Assembly (NCBI RefSeq): GCF_000260435.1
Contig: NZ_BACQ01000031.1
Span: forward strand, 248,001 to 312,000
Direction: 5' to 3'
DNA: 64,000 nucleotides
Source of the DNA: Lacticaseibacillus zeae DSM 20178 = KCTC 3804
GTDB lineage: Bacteria; Bacillota; Bacilli; Lactobacillales; Lactobacillaceae
Of this stretch, positions 8,632 through 17,041 are shown in pieces (within the stretch, counting starts at the first letter, position 1; every line of letters starts with the position of its first letter). Made by a program: the position numbers and the translations under genes. A model generated the notes under the pieces. It was not told the origin of the DNA. It saw only the letters and a list, made by a program, of their open reading frames with translations, and did no database searches.

Positions 8632-8997
8632 ATGGTTCAATCAATCAACACCAAATCAGAATTAGTGATGGAAGGCACTGCCTTTATGGGGATGCCGGTC
8701 TACGGCAAGATCATGATCGGCGATAAAGGCTTCGAATTTTTCAACGAAAAAAATGTGCATGACTTTTATCAAATTCCGTGGGATGAAGTTAACTGGGTCA
8801 TTGCGTCTGTCATCTTCAGGGGCAAATGGATTCCGCGTTTTGCCATTAAAACCAAGAAGAACGGGACGTATACGTTTGCGGCAAAAGATGCCAAGAAAGT
8901 CTTGCGCGCCATTCGTGAGCACATTCCTGCCGATCGGATTGTCAAGTCACTGACTTTCTGGCAAGTCGTGAAACGGGCGTTTACCCGCAAAAAATAA
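8632..8997 (+). CDS. DUF956 family protein (ManO-like)
   Basis: 121 residues, soluble and basic at the C terminus. It matches the DUF956 family, whose genes usually sit directly after mannose-family PTS operons, as here. No catalytic motif is visible; a regulatory or accessory role for the PTS is inferred from context only. The start follows AAGGATGG at 8619-8626. Between it and IID lie a terminator and two palindromic repeats, so it may be transcribed separately. A strong hairpin terminator follows. Confidence 0.75.
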   Translation: MVQSINTKSELVMEGTAFMGMPVYGKIMIGDKGFEFFNEKNVHDFYQIPWDEVNWVIASVIFRGKWIPRFAIKTKKNGTYTFAAKDAKKVLRAIREHIPADRIVKSLTFWQVVKRAFTRKK

Positions 8998-9026
8998 ATT
9001 GCGTTTTCTATCAGAAGACATAAAGA

Positions 9027-9075
9027 AAAGGCAGCCTGCCATTCCGGAGCAACGGAAATGGTAAGCTGCCTTTTT
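9027..9075 (+). terminator. Terminator after the DUF956 gene
   Basis: AAAGGCAGC with an inner CCATTCCG arm pairs with CGGAAATGG and GCTGCCTTTTT, an extended stem ending in a T run. Confidence 0.85.
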
Positions 9076-9126
9076 GCATGCTTAATATTTGTAGCGCGAC
9101 ATCGACATCAGTCTTGACCGCTAACG

Positions 9127-10056
9127 TTACTTAGGGCGAAATTCTTTAAACAGTTCATTGATAGAACCATATTCCGGATCGCGCAGTTGAACTTTCAAAG
9201 CGTCGGCGTTGCTGGCAGCCTGTTCCGGCAGGCGCGCGCCAGGGATGACCACGGCAATATCCGGATTCTTCATATACCAGGCAAGCATGATCTGAGCAAT
9301 GGTTGCCTGATGTGCGTCCGCGATGCCGTCAACCTCGCGTAAGGCGGCCAGAATCGTCTTGAACTGGGAAGCGGAAAAGCGGCCGCTGAACTTTTCGGCG
9401 TCATCCGGACCATACTTGCCAGTTAATAAGCCAGAGGCAAGCGGGAAGTACGGAACGAAACTGATGTGTTGTTCCCGGAGGTAAGGGAAGAGCTTCGTTT
9501 CAGCGTCACGGTGCACGAGGCTATAATTATCTTCCACAACATCCACCTGCTGGTCTTGATTCGCTTCTTTGATTTGATCGAGTGAGAAATTAGACACCCC
9601 AATAGCGCGAACTTTTCCGGCTTTGCGGGCATTGGCGACAGCATTGACAGCTTCGGCCTTATCGGTTTTTTCGTCAGGGAAGTGAATATAGAAAATATCG
9701 AGGTAGTCGGTTTTGAGCCGCAACAAGGCGTCATCAATTGCTTGGGTCAAAAACTGGGGGTCGTTGTTGGGCTTTAGATCCTGGTGCGGGTCTTGGGCTG
9801 CCTTGGTTGCTAAGATGATTTTGGCGCGGTCATAGCCGTGAATCGCCTGACCAATTAAGGTTTCAGATTGGCCAAGGCCATACATATAAGCAGTATCAAG
9901 CATGTCGATGCCGTGATCCAACGCTGTTTTCACAACTGCCAGTCCGTCTTCGTCATGTAAGTTGGGGAAAAGATTATGCCCGCCAACCTTATTAGTGCCC
10001 AACCCGAGCTTGCCGGTAACGACATTGCTTTTTCCGATCGTTGTTGTAAGTGCCAT
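9127..10056 (-). CDS. Aldo/keto reductase
   Basis: 309 residues, TIM-barrel NADPH-dependent oxidoreductase. The catalytic tetrad is visible: Asp and Tyr in DTAYMYG, Lys in ILATKAA and His in IFYIHFPD; GVSNF follows. The C-terminal part has the cofactor-binding PGARLPEQ region. It belongs to the general-stress type of aldo/keto reductases; the substrate is unknown. The start has AAGGAG about 8 bases upstream. It is monocistronic, with a palindromic repeat just upstream. Confidence 0.9.
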   Translation of the reverse strand: MALTTTIGKSNVVTGKLGLGTNKVGGHNLFPNLHDEDGLAVVKTALDHGIDMLDTAYMYGLGQSETLIGQAIHGYDRAKIILATKAAQDPHQDLKPNNDPQFLTQAIDDALLRLKTDYLDIFYIHFPDEKTDKAEAVNAVANARKAGKVRAIGVSNFSLDQIKEANQDQQVDVVEDNYSLVHRDAETKLFPYLREQHISFVPYFPLASGLLTGKYGPDDAEKFSGRFSASQFKTILAALREVDGIADAHQATIAQIMLAWYMKNPDIAVVIPGARLPEQAASNADALKVQLRDPEYGSINELFKEFRPK

Positions 10057-10079
10057 TTGTCAATCTCCTTGTCTTGAGT

Positions 10080-10196
10080 GAGCGTGAGCCACCGCGGTTA
10101 GAAGTCGGAGTGTAAGTGGCCTTGGGCGTGATGGTCGGTCTTTGACCATTGCGACCAAGGTCCTTACACGTAGACTTCTGCGGTGGTGAACGCGTT
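10080..10196 (+). repeat. 117-bp palindromic repeat, copy 3
   Basis: Full-length. Arms CCACCGC/GCGGTGG (a unique but fully paired tip arm) and AGAAGTC/GACTTCT. It lies between two leftward genes, beginning 23 bp upstream of the aldo/keto reductase start. Confidence 0.95.
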
Positions 10197-10252
10197 ATGG
10201 TGTGAGCCTAACATAATGCCAGTTTAGAAAAAGTAAGCTTAATGTGCAAACG

Positions 10253-11443
10253 CTATTTTCGATCTGATGCACTGAAAATGCTGGGCGTGGCGTTGATAAT
10301 CAGCCCAACCGCAAACATGATCAGGGTTAAGATCACGGTGACCCACAAAAGCAGATTCCACGATCCGGTGAGCGTCTGGATAAAGCCGTAAAGCATTGGA
10401 CCCACTGCCGCGAATAAGTATCCCAAGCTTTGGGCGAAGCCGGATAGACTGGCAGTTTCGTATGCATCGGCCGTTTTCTTTTGGAAGAAGACGATGCAGA
10501 TGGCAAATGCTGCCCCGGACGCAACGCCCATCAGCAGGGAGAAAACCACGTTTAAGCCGAAGTTGGCACCGGGAATAAGAATGCCTAAGGCGCCTAGTGC
10601 AAACCCCAGCATGATGCCCCAGACGCTGTAGGCAAGGCCATGGCGGCGTTCAGCAATAAACGGAATGGATAATGTCGCCGGCATGCCGCTTAACTGGAAA
10701 ATCGTAGCCAAGTTGCCCGCGGTTAGTTGTGAGAAGCCAGCAGCCTGCCATAGACTCGGCAACCAGGTCAGGAGGGAGTAATAGAGAAAACTCTGTAGGC
10801 CAAAAAATAAAGCAATCCACCAAGCCAACAGTGAATGAGAGACAGCCACATTCTTGCGGGCACTGCCTTGCCAGGTTTTGACCGGTGGCAAGGTGCGCAA
10901 CGCCAATGCCCAGATCACGAGGCCGGCCACGCCGACGAGTGAAAAAGCCGCCATGGTCAGCTTCATATGAAATTGCTGGTTTAAGAGGCCAGCCAAGCCG
11001 GTCCCCAGCGAAGCGACCAGTCCCATGGTCACGGTATACAAGCTGGTTTTAGCGCCGATTGACTGCGGAAACTGATCTTTGATAATTGCCGGTAATAAGA
11101 CATTCCCACCAGAGATCCCAAAGCCGATCAGCAACGTGCCAACGATTAAAGCGATTAAACTGGGAATAATCCGTAACAAACTGCCGAGTAACAAGATCAC
11201 GAGCGCAACAAGCAAACTCCACTCGTTACCGCGGCGATTCCCCATTTTGGCGATAACAGGCGATGCCAAGGCAAACATCAGCAGCGGAATCGTCGTTAAT
11301 AAACCGGCCATAGAAGCCGGTAACCCCAGCGTATGCTCAATCGTCGGCAGCAGCGGCGGAATCATGGTAATCGGCAAGCGCAAATTAGCCCCCACCAAAA
11401 GAATGCCCCATGTAAGCAAGGTGGTCGAATGATGCTTCTCCAT
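10253..11443 (-). CDS. MFS transporter, CynX/NimT type
   Basis: 396 residues with about 12 hydrophobic segments. The N terminus (GILLVGANLRLPITMIPPLLP) is characteristic of the cyanate/nitroimidazole (CynX/NimT, YycB-like) branch of the major facilitator superfamily. The substrate is not predictable. The start has GAGGAGG upstream. It is the second of two leftward MFS genes, separated from the upstream one by a hairpin and a truncated palindromic repeat. Confidence 0.8.
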   Translation of the reverse strand: MEKHHSTTLLTWGILLVGANLRLPITMIPPLLPTIEHTLGLPASMAGLLTTIPLLMFALASPVIAKMGNRRGNEWSLLVALVILLLGSLLRIIPSLIALIVGTLLIGFGISGGNVLLPAIIKDQFPQSIGAKTSLYTVTMGLVASLGTGLAGLLNQQFHMKLTMAAFSLVGVAGLVIWALALRTLPPVKTWQGSARKNVAVSHSLLAWWIALFFGLQSFLYYSLLTWLPSLWQAAGFSQLTAGNLATIFQLSGMPATLSIPFIAERRHGLAYSVWGIMLGFALGALGILIPGANFGLNVVFSLLMGVASGAAFAICIVFFQKKTADAYETASLSGFAQSLGYLFAAVGPMLYGFIQTLTGSWNLLLWVTVILTLIMFAVGLIINATPSIFSASDRK

Positions 11444-11461
11444 GTGTCAAGTTCCTCCTCG

Positions 11462-11494
11462 AAAAGTGCTTAGCAATCTAATGCTAGCACTTTT
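11462..11494 (-). terminator. Hairpin between the two MFS genes
   Basis: AAAAGTGCTTAGCA and TGCTAGCACTTTT form a near-perfect 13-bp inverted repeat downstream of the DHA2 transporter on its strand, with Ts on both sides. It likely terminates that gene. Confidence 0.6.
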
Positions 11495-11500
11495 CCGAAA

Positions 11501-11529
11501 GAGCGTGAACTGGCGCGGTTAGAAACCGA
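11501..11529 (+). repeat. Truncated palindromic repeat (left end only)
   Basis: GAGCGTGAACTGGCGCGG then TTAGAAACCG matches the first 29 bases of the repeat family, after which similarity ends. A decayed fragment. Confidence 0.8.
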
Positions 11530-11558
11530 AGAGAAAAGTATTGTAAGAACCTCAACCA

Positions 11559-12980
11559 TCAATTCTTCTCATGTACTTGCCAAGGCTTAATCGTCAACGC
11601 AATCGCAATGGCACCTAACAATGCCAGTCCTGCAGCAACCAACATGGCGATCTGAAGGCCAGTGATAAAGTATTCCGGATGGTTCGTCGGATAAGTGGTG
11701 ACCCGACTACCGGCCAGCTGGCTCATCGTTCCAAACAAAACCGTTGTCGCCACCGCGGTACCGCTGACCATGCCAAGGTTACGGGCCAGTGCGTTGAAAC
11801 TGCCGGCGATGCCCAGCTGATCTTTTGGCACCACTGACATGACCACGTCGCCGATGGGGGACTGGAACAGCCCACTGCCGATACCGATCAAAAGGGTGCT
11901 GATAATATAAACCATAAGCGGTGCATCCAATTTTAAAAATGCGCCGACAATGCTGCCGGCCGCAATAAGCAGGCTGCCCAGCAACGCAACGGCCGGCACC
12001 TGCCACTTGTCAGCCAACCAGCCGCCGAATGGTGCAAAGAAGACCATCATCAATGGATAGAGTGACAGCAAGGTGCCAGCAGCGCCTGGCGTTAAACCGC
12101 GCGCATCTTCGAGGTAGAAGGGCATTAAAACGGTGCTGAAAAACTGAACCATGAAAATGAAGAAGACGGTCAGGACCCCTAAAGTGAAAATGCGGACTCG
12201 AAAAATACTCATTGGCAACAACGGCGTCTTCTGATGATTTTCAAAGATCAGGAATGCTGCCAGACTGATGATGGCCAAAGCAAAGGTAGCGAGCACCACT
12301 GGGTCGCCGAAGCCGCTTTGTTGAGCCAAATTCAGGCCCCAGAAACCGCTGGCGATGGCCGTGGCCTGCAGCAGCATTCCCCACTTATCATACGTGCCGG
12401 GTTGCGGTTCCCCGTTATCCATTGACCACAGCGAGATACCCAGTGCGACAACGCCGATCGGCACATTGATCAGAAAAATCATCGGCCAACTAAAATGCGC
12501 CAAAATGAGACCGCCGAGACTAGGACCGGCCACTCCGCCAAGCGCCACAAACGTGCTGACAACGCCCATAGCACGGCCGCGTTCGGCTAGTGCAAACGTC
12601 GATGTCACAATCCCGTAAGTGTTTGCCAAGGTCATCGCACCACCGATGGCCTGAACCATGCGACCCACCATCAGAAAATTGAAACCAAGATTAATACCCG
12701 CCATCAATGACCCGACCACGAAGGTACCGGTGCCCCATTTGAAAATTCGGCGTTTGCCAATCCGGTCGCCAAGTTTGCCAAACGGCAGCAGTAGGGCACT
12801 TAATACGATCAGATACAGTGAGACCGTCCACTCCATGCGGCTCGCTGAAACGTCAAGGTTCTTCGCCATAATCGGAATCGCAATATTGACGATCGAGCCA
12901 TCAAGATTTGTCATAAAAGCGAAAAAGCCTAATGCTATCAGTAACCACCAACGCTTGGATCCAGTTGCAAAACGCTGCAT
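11559..12980 (-). CDS. MFS drug-efflux transporter, DHA2 (14-TM) family
   Basis: 473 residues with 13-14 hydrophobic segments and the DHA2 signature (WTVSLYLIVLSALLLPFGKLGDRIGKR region, and motif C-like GGVAGPSLGG). It resembles EmrB/QacA-type proton antiporters. The ATG at 12980 is chosen with GGGGGAA upstream; the reading frame continues upstream only through degenerate palindromic-repeat DNA, which would add a spurious N terminus. The exported compound is unknown. Confidence 0.85.
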   Translation of the reverse strand: MQRFATGSKRWWLLIALGFFAFMTNLDGSIVNIAIPIMAKNLDVSASRMEWTVSLYLIVLSALLLPFGKLGDRIGKRRIFKWGTGTFVVGSLMAGINLGFNFLMVGRMVQAIGGAMTLANTYGIVTSTFALAERGRAMGVVSTFVALGGVAGPSLGGLILAHFSWPMIFLINVPIGVVALGISLWSMDNGEPQPGTYDKWGMLLQATAIASGFWGLNLAQQSGFGDPVVLATFALAIISLAAFLIFENHQKTPLLPMSIFRVRIFTLGVLTVFFIFMVQFFSTVLMPFYLEDARGLTPGAAGTLLSLYPLMMVFFAPFGGWLADKWQVPAVALLGSLLIAAGSIVGAFLKLDAPLMVYIISTLLIGIGSGLFQSPIGDVVMSVVPKDQLGIAGSFNALARNLGMVSGTAVATTVLFGTMSQLAGSRVTTYPTNHPEYFITGLQIAMLVAAGLALLGAIAIALTIKPWQVHEKN

Positions 12981-12994
12981 ATAAATTCCCCCAA

Positions 12995-13055
12995 AACGCG
13001 TTCTCTGGCGCAGAAGTCTGCACATAAGAACCTCAGACCTAAATGGCCAAAAGAC
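12995..13055 (-). repeat. Degenerate partial palindromic repeat
   Basis: Begins AACGCGTT and continues with TCTGGCGCAGAAGTCTGC and a CCTCAGACCTAAATGGCC core, then breaks down. Reversed orientation, immediately upstream of the DHA2 transporter start. Confidence 0.75.
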
Positions 13056-13081
13056 CAAGCGCCGAAGTTCTCCGATGCTAA

Positions 13082-13200
13082 AACGCGCTCACAGTCGCAG
13101 AAATCTACGTGTAAGGACCTCACGCCTAAATGGCCAAAGACCAGCCATTTAGGCGTGAGGCCACTTACACTCCGATTTCTAAGCGCTCCTGTTCGCGCTC
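13082..13200 (-). repeat. Palindromic repeat, copy 4 (reversed, diverged)
   Basis: Full length but the outermost arm has diverged. AGAAATC/GATTTCT and the CCTCACGCCTAAATGG/CCATTTAGGCGTGAGG core are strongly paired. Confidence 0.85.
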
Positions 13201-13211
13201 TTGAAAATCAT

Positions 13212-13243
13212 AGGGGCAATGGCTAAGCACGCCATTGCCCCTA
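13212..13243 (-). terminator. Hairpin downstream of the cysteine hydrolase
   Basis: AGGGGCAATGGC and GCCATTGCCCCT form a perfect 12-bp stem with a 7-base loop. There is no strong T tract, so termination strength is uncertain. Confidence 0.6.
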
Positions 13244-13311
13244 AGGACATTAATATTCGATTTTAAAAGGTATCAACTGCTGTCGGCGTTAACCGCATCG
13301 TTTAAAAAGGA

Positions 13312-13935
13312 TTAAGCACCTAAGTTGATGAAATCGCCGTTTTCGAGCAAAATTTTAACGAAATCCGGCACAGTATCGGTCCGGTTCCAGTCGCGTTGCC
13401 ACTCGCACGCTAACTGTGCATTGGTAATCAACTGCGCGCCAGCTTGCTCAACCCGGCGCAGCGCTGTTTCGTGGGCAATCTTTGAAGTGCCGCCAACGGC
13501 ATCGACAACCGGATAAACCTGGAAGCCTTCCGCTAACGCATCAAGCGTCGGGAAGGTGAGACAGGCTTCAGTCCATAATGCGGCCATAACGAGCTTTTTC
13601 CGTCCGGTAGCTTTGACTGCTTCAACAAAATCCTGATCCTGCCAAGCATTAATCGAAGTTCGGTCAATGCTTGGTTGGTCGCCGAGAACTTTTTTCAAAT
13701 CAGGAATCGTGTCCTTATTCCGACCACTTTTGACATTAACCGTTGAAAGCACGATCGGGACTTGATAAATTTTAGCCAATTTAGCGGTCATCACCACGTT
13801 CTGAATAAGCGCATGATGATTCATGGAGCCGATAGATTCGACCTGCGTTGGTTGATAGTCAATCAAAATCAACGCTGAATTTTCTGGTGTCAGTAGCTGA
13901 TCTGTGACAGGATCACGCCGTGGATAACTTGTCAT
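13312..13935 (-). CDS. Isochorismatase-like cysteine hydrolase (YcaC type)
   Basis: 207 residues. It has the family's catalytic triad elements: the N-terminal Asp in LILIDYQ, a middle Lys region, and the nucleophilic Cys in TEACLTFPTLDA. It is closest in arrangement to YcaC/nicotinamidase-like hydrolases, which hydrolyse amides or esters; the substrate is not known. The start has AGGAGTG upstream. Two palindromic repeats lie upstream. Confidence 0.82.
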   Translation of the reverse strand: MTSYPRRDPVTDQLLTPENSALILIDYQPTQVESIGSMNHHALIQNVVMTAKLAKIYQVPIVLSTVNVKSGRNKDTIPDLKKVLGDQPSIDRTSINAWQDQDFVEAVKATGRKKLVMAALWTEACLTFPTLDALAEGFQVYPVVDAVGGTSKIAHETALRRVEQAGAQLITNAQLACEWQRDWNRTDTVPDFVKILLENGDFINLGA

Positions 13936-14032
13936 TTAAAATCACTCCTAATCTTAGTGAATGACGAATCTGAAAGTATCTCTACCAGATCATTCTAGTC
14001 CCATCTTGATGAAATCTGTAATATTTTGCCCA

Positions 14033-14149
14033 GAGCGTGAACTGGCGCGGTTAGAAGTCGGAGTGTAAGTGGCCTCAGGCGTGATGGCCTGGGCTTGGCC
14101 ATTGCGCCTGAGGTCCTTACACGCAGACTTCTGCGCCAGTGAACGCGTT
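14033..14149 (+). repeat. 117-bp palindromic repeat, copy 5
   Basis: Full-length. Arms ACTGGCGC/GCGCCAGT and AGAAGTC/GACTTCT, with a CCTCAGGCG/CGCCTGAGG inner arm instead of CCTTGGGCG. First of a tandem pair. With copy 6 and a fragment it fills most of the 390-bp gap 13936-14325. Confidence 0.95.
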
Positions 14150-14155
14150 TTGGAA

Positions 14156-14272
14156 GAGCGTGAGCGTGGCCGGTTAGAAACCGGAGCATAAGTGGCCTTG
14201 GGCGTGATGGCCGGTCTTTGGCCATTGCGACCAAGGTCCTTATGTGCAGGTTTCTGGCCACGCGAACGCGTT
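14156..14272 (+). repeat. 117-bp palindromic repeat, copy 6
   Basis: Full-length, closest to copy 1 (GTGGCC/GGCCAC, AGAAACC/GGTTTCT, CATAAG/CTTATG). Six bp after copy 5. Confidence 0.95.
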
Positions 14273-14278
14273 TATGGA

Positions 14279-14317
14279 ACAGCGTGGCCAGTTAGAAACA
14301 GGAGTGTAAGTGGCTTG
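14279..14317 (+). repeat. Truncated palindromic repeat (left third)
   Basis: AGCGTGGCCAGTTAGAAACAGGAGTGTAAGTGG-like sequence is the start of a third copy in the array, cut just before the kinase gene's stop. Confidence 0.75.
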
Positions 14318-14325
14318 AAACGCTT

Positions 14326-14814
14326 TCAACTATTAATGTCAGCCAAAATATGCCCAACCACATCATCCTGTGACCAACTCGCAGGAATCGTCTGTTCACC
14401 TGGAACACCCAACAAGTCATGGGGCTGGAACCAGCGACGCATGCTAGCGGCACCAAACTCGTTAGCTTTAGCGCGACCGGCATGACGATGAAGGGTTTCT
14501 TCAAATGACAGATCATAATAGTAGATGAAACTACGATCAGCTGCGGCAATTAATCCTTGTAACATCTGCCCGTAACGCGTCGCATTCAGAATGCCTTCAA
14601 CGATGACCACTTTTTCATGCTGCAGGCCGAAGCGAGCGATGAGTTCAATTAAGGCAATATTCGGGCTGTTAGGCTTATCTTTTTCCGCTAACATGTCGCG
14701 GCGGGTGACATCTTGGGAGATCAAAAGTGTGTCAGTGAGGTGTTCACGCAAGACTTTAGCAGTGGTTGTTTTGCCACTACCGGAATTGCCGCGAAGAATG
14801 ATGAGTTGATGCAT
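14326..14814 (-). CDS. P-loop kinase-like protein (AAA/zeta-type fold)
   Basis: 162 residues. The Walker A motif GNSGSGKTT lies at residues 9-17; ISQDVTRRDM and VVIVEGIL correspond to acceptor-binding and Walker B-like segments. Such small kinases phosphorylate small molecules, but the substrate is unknown. Its ATG overlaps the stop of the NUDIX gene upstream (TGATG), so the pair is translationally coupled and likely works together, perhaps in nucleotide or sugar salvage. Confidence 0.75.
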   Translation of the reverse strand: MHQLIILRGNSGSGKTTTAKVLREHLTDTLLISQDVTRRDMLAEKDKPNSPNIALIELIARFGLQHEKVVIVEGILNATRYGQMLQGLIAAADRSFIYYYDLSFEETLHRHAGRAKANEFGAASMRRWFQPHDLLGVPGEQTIPASWSQDDVVGHILADINS

Positions 14815-15278
14815 CAGTCAAAATACCCGCTTTCTCCGGCGATGAAATGGGCGAGGGCCTCACGATGTTGCTGGTTAAACAAACGCGGAGCAGCTGCAGG
14901 ATCGAAGAACTTCAGAGCCTCGGTTTCATCGTTATTGCCATTTAGTTCGCCGCCTAATTGTTTCACGAGAAACACTGGGCACAGCCACTGCGCAACATCG
15001 CCATTTGGATAGGTGAGGGTCAAATTGCCATTGACGCCGAGCAAGGAGACAACCGCGACCGTTAAGTTGGTTTCTTCTTTGAACTCGCGAACCATTGTCT
15101 GCGCTGGCGTTTCCCCATATTCAATCGTGCCGCTGATGAGCCCCCATTCACCGGTAAAATCACTCCGTTGCTGAAGCAAAACGCGGCCAGCGTCGTCAGT
15201 TAAAATGCCGATCGTGCCAGCCATAATCAGCGGCATATGCCCGACTTTTGCACGAACCTGCTTAATATAGTCTGCCAA
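14814..15278 (-). CDS. NUDIX hydrolase
   Basis: 154 residues with a clear Nudix box (GTIEYGETPAQTMVREFKEE, Gx5Ex7REuxEE form). It hydrolyses nucleoside diphosphate-linked compounds, probably in housecleaning or salvage. The start is a TTG at 15278 preceded by GGGGAGG; a longer frame reaching 15473 has no ribosome site and crosses repeat-like DNA. It is translationally coupled to the downstream P-loop kinase. Confidence 0.85.
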   Translation of the reverse strand: MADYIKQVRAKVGHMPLIMAGTIGILTDDAGRVLLQQRSDFTGEWGLISGTIEYGETPAQTMVREFKEETNLTVAVVSLLGVNGNLTLTYPNGDVAQWLCPVFLVKQLGGELNGNNDETEALKFFDPAAAPRLFNQQHREALAHFIAGESGYFD

Positions 15279-15421
15279 AAAAATTCCTCCCCGAAAAATG
15301 AGTACTACCGTTTTAGATACGACAAAAGGCATGCTATGATTTAGGGTAACATAGTTGTCACTTAGATTATTTCCTGGGTAATAATTGTGGTATGTTTTAG
15401 ACAAACATAAAATGCAAGCAG

Positions 15422-15465
15422 GAGCGTTTAGAAATTGGTGAATCAGTGGCCAGTAACCGCGTTTA
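15422..15465 (+). repeat. Possible decayed palindromic-repeat remnant
   Basis: GGAGCGTTTAGAAATTGG...AGTGGCC...AACCGCGTTTA keeps the order of short landmarks of the repeat family but has lost most of it. Weak. Confidence 0.3.
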
Positions 15466-15540
15466 GCAAACATAATGCGGCCTTTTACTTAAAGCTCCGC
15501 AAATCCCGTAACCAAATCAAGAAAGAGAGCGTGCCCGAAC

Positions 15541-16092
15541 ATGACAGTAACGTTAAAACATTTTCAAACTGAAGATCTCGAGACATTGTGGAAAGTTGCC
15601 TTTTCCGACCCTAATGCGGAATGGCACAAGTGGAATGGGCCTTACTTTAATGACGACATTCCTACGCTGAAACAAATGCAGGAGGATCAAGCTAATCAGA
15701 CCGGCTATCAATGGGTTGCCAATCCTTTTGTTAACGGCATTTGGGAGGATGGCATCTTAATCGGCGATGTCTCCGCGCATTATGAAGACGGGGATTTGCA
15801 ACGGTGGCTGGACTTGGGCATCGTGATTTACGATGAGAGCTACTGGGGTAAGGGCATTGGTAAGCAGGCGCTGGATCAGTGGATAGATCGGATTTTTGGC
15901 CTGATTGACTTGCCGCATCTAGGCATCACGACTTGGTCCGGGAACGAGCGGATGATCGGTCTGGCAAAAGCGGTGGGGATGAAGCAAGAAGCCCGCGTGC
16001 GCCAAGTTCGATATTATCAGGATCGCTACTGGGATTCCATTAAATACGGCATCTTACGTGAGGAATGGCAAGCGCTGCGACAACAGCAATAA
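15541..16092 (+). CDS. GNAT family N-acetyltransferase
   Basis: 183 residues of the RimJ/RimL-like GNAT fold. The acetyl-CoA loop is visible as YWGKGIGKQALDQW (Q/RxxGxG/A form), followed by a conserved NERMIGLAKAVGMKQEARVRQ segment. Substrate unknown. It is monocistronic with a terminator after it. Confidence 0.85.
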   Translation: MTVTLKHFQTEDLETLWKVAFSDPNAEWHKWNGPYFNDDIPTLKQMQEDQANQTGYQWVANPFVNGIWEDGILIGDVSAHYEDGDLQRWLDLGIVIYDESYWGKGIGKQALDQWIDRIFGLIDLPHLGITTWSGNERMIGLAKAVGMKQEARVRQVRYYQDRYWDSIKYGILREEWQALRQQQ

Positions 16093-16100
16093 GTTAAAGA

Positions 16101-16148
16101 CCAGCAAAAGAGGCGGCTTAGTCAAGTCGCTTTTTTGCTGGCCTTTTT
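16101..16148 (+). terminator. Terminator after the acetyltransferase
   Basis: CCAGCAAAAGAGGCG pairs with CGCTTTTTTGCTGG and is followed by CTTTTT; the stem is nested. Confidence 0.8.
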
Positions 16149-16229
16149 AGGATTTGAATGCGTCTGCAGAGCAGTGGGGGGAAACAAAGAAAGCTTCACT
16201 GAAGCATAAGGAGCCGCATTTTTACCACA

Positions 16230-16272
16230 AATAAGCCTTTGCCGGTTCACGTGACTGGCAAGGGTTTATTTA
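16230..16272 (-). terminator. Terminator of the PTS IIB-IIA unit
   Basis: AATAAGCCTTTGCC and GGCAAGGGTTTATT form a long stem around a CACGTG centre at the end of the IIA gene. Confidence 0.75.
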
Positions 16273-16602
16273 TTTGGCTTCTTGGGCACTTAATCGCTTA
16301 TAAAGTGCCACCATTTCGCCAGCTAGGTCGCGAAAGGTGATGGCGTTCATCAAATGATCCTGACTATGCACCATCAATAACGTGACCTTGGCGTGATCGC
16401 CTTGTGCTTCTGCCGTTAGCATGCCGCTTTGGACATTGTGGGCTTGGGTTAAGAACTGATCGGCTTCTTTAAGTTTCTCATCAGCCAGTTTGAAATCGCC
16501 ATCCTTAGCTGCGTGAATGGCTTCAAAAGCTGAACTTTTTGCATTCCCGCCATTGATAATCAAACCCATGACGGTTTCGAGGCTCTGGTCTTCTTCGCTC
16601 AT
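16270..16602 (-). CDS. PTS lactose/cellobiose-family subunit IIA
   Basis: 110 residues, all-helical IIA of the lactose/chitobiose family. The active histidine is in the conserved C-terminal segment VTLLMVHSQDHLMNAI. Its start overlaps the IIB stop by 4 bases. With IIB it passes phosphate from HPr to the IIC at 17919, which lies on the opposite strand. Confidence 0.92.
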   Translation of the reverse strand: MSEEDQSLETVMGLIINGGNAKSSAFEAIHAAKDGDFKLADEKLKEADQFLTQAHNVQSGMLTAEAQGDHAKVTLLMVHSQDHLMNAITFRDLAGEMVALYKRLSAQEAK

Positions 16603-16928
16603 GAGGCTGCTCCTTTGCCGTCATCAATCGCCTTTAACGAGGCTTTCAATACTTTTTCGCCGTTCATTAAGCCATAGTCCTGCATATTAATGACGCTGAC
16701 GGGGATGTCTAAATCTTTCTTGAACTGACCTTCAAGGTAGCGAACTTGTGGGCCGAGCATTAAAACATCTGGCTTTTCTGCCGCAAGTTTGTTGTCGGCA
16801 TCGGAAGCCGAAGTGGCAAAAATGTTAACGGTGATGCCGTCTTTTTCGGCGGCTTTTTGCATGCGGGCAACCAGCATACTTGTTGACATACCGGCAGCGC
16901 AGACCAACATAATTTTTTTCTCTGTCAT
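16599..16928 (-). CDS. PTS lactose/cellobiose-family subunit IIB
   Basis: 109 residues with the phosphorylated cysteine in the P-loop MLVCAAGMSTSMLV (about Cys10). It is the first gene of the leftward IIB-IIA unit. Its promoter (TTGTAA at 17007-17002, TATAAT at 16984-16979) is followed by a strong cre site, so expression should be subject to CcpA repression. AAAGGAGT precedes the ATG. Confidence 0.92.
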   Translation of the reverse strand: MTEKKIMLVCAAGMSTSMLVARMQKAAEKDGITVNIFATSASDADNKLAAEKPDVLMLGPQVRYLEGQFKKDLDIPVSVINMQDYGLMNGEKVLKASLKAIDDGKGAAS

Positions 16929-16952
16929 TTTTCTGACTCCTTTTTTAAAAAG

Positions 16953-16966
16953 TGTAACCGTTTTCT
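16953..16966 (-). promoter_or_regulatory. cre site downstream of the IIB promoter
   Basis: On the minus strand AGAAAACGGTTACA matches cre consensus TGWAANCGNTNWCA at 13 of 14 positions. It lies between the -10 box and the IIB start, the usual place for CcpA roadblock repression. Confidence 0.7.
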
Positions 16967-16978
16967 GTTTCTTGTGCT

Positions 16979-17007
16979 ATTATAATTCGTAGGTACAAAT
17001 TTTACAA
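16979..17007 (-). promoter_or_regulatory. Promoter of the PTS IIB-IIA unit
   Basis: Minus strand -35 TTGTAA (17007-17002), 17-bp spacer, -10 TATAAT (16984-16979). The same AT-rich stretch must also serve the divergent GntR gene. Confidence 0.75.
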
Positions 17008-17041
17008 GCGTTTTCAGGATTTGAAATTGGGGAGGTTGTCG

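Noticed and set aside
12981-13058. Longer N terminus for the DHA2 transporter
   Set aside because: It is encoded by a degenerate repeat copy and lacks a ribosome site; the membrane protein starts properly at 12980.
13995-14261. Arg/Pro/His-rich frames recurring at many sites
   Set aside because: The same peptide-like strings recur wherever the palindromic repeat occurs, on either strand; they are translations of the repeat, not a gene family.
16230-16272. CACGTG-centred hairpin as a second parS site
   Set aside because: Only the central CACGTG matches; the flanks do not fit parS and the structure fits a terminator at the end of the IIA gene.
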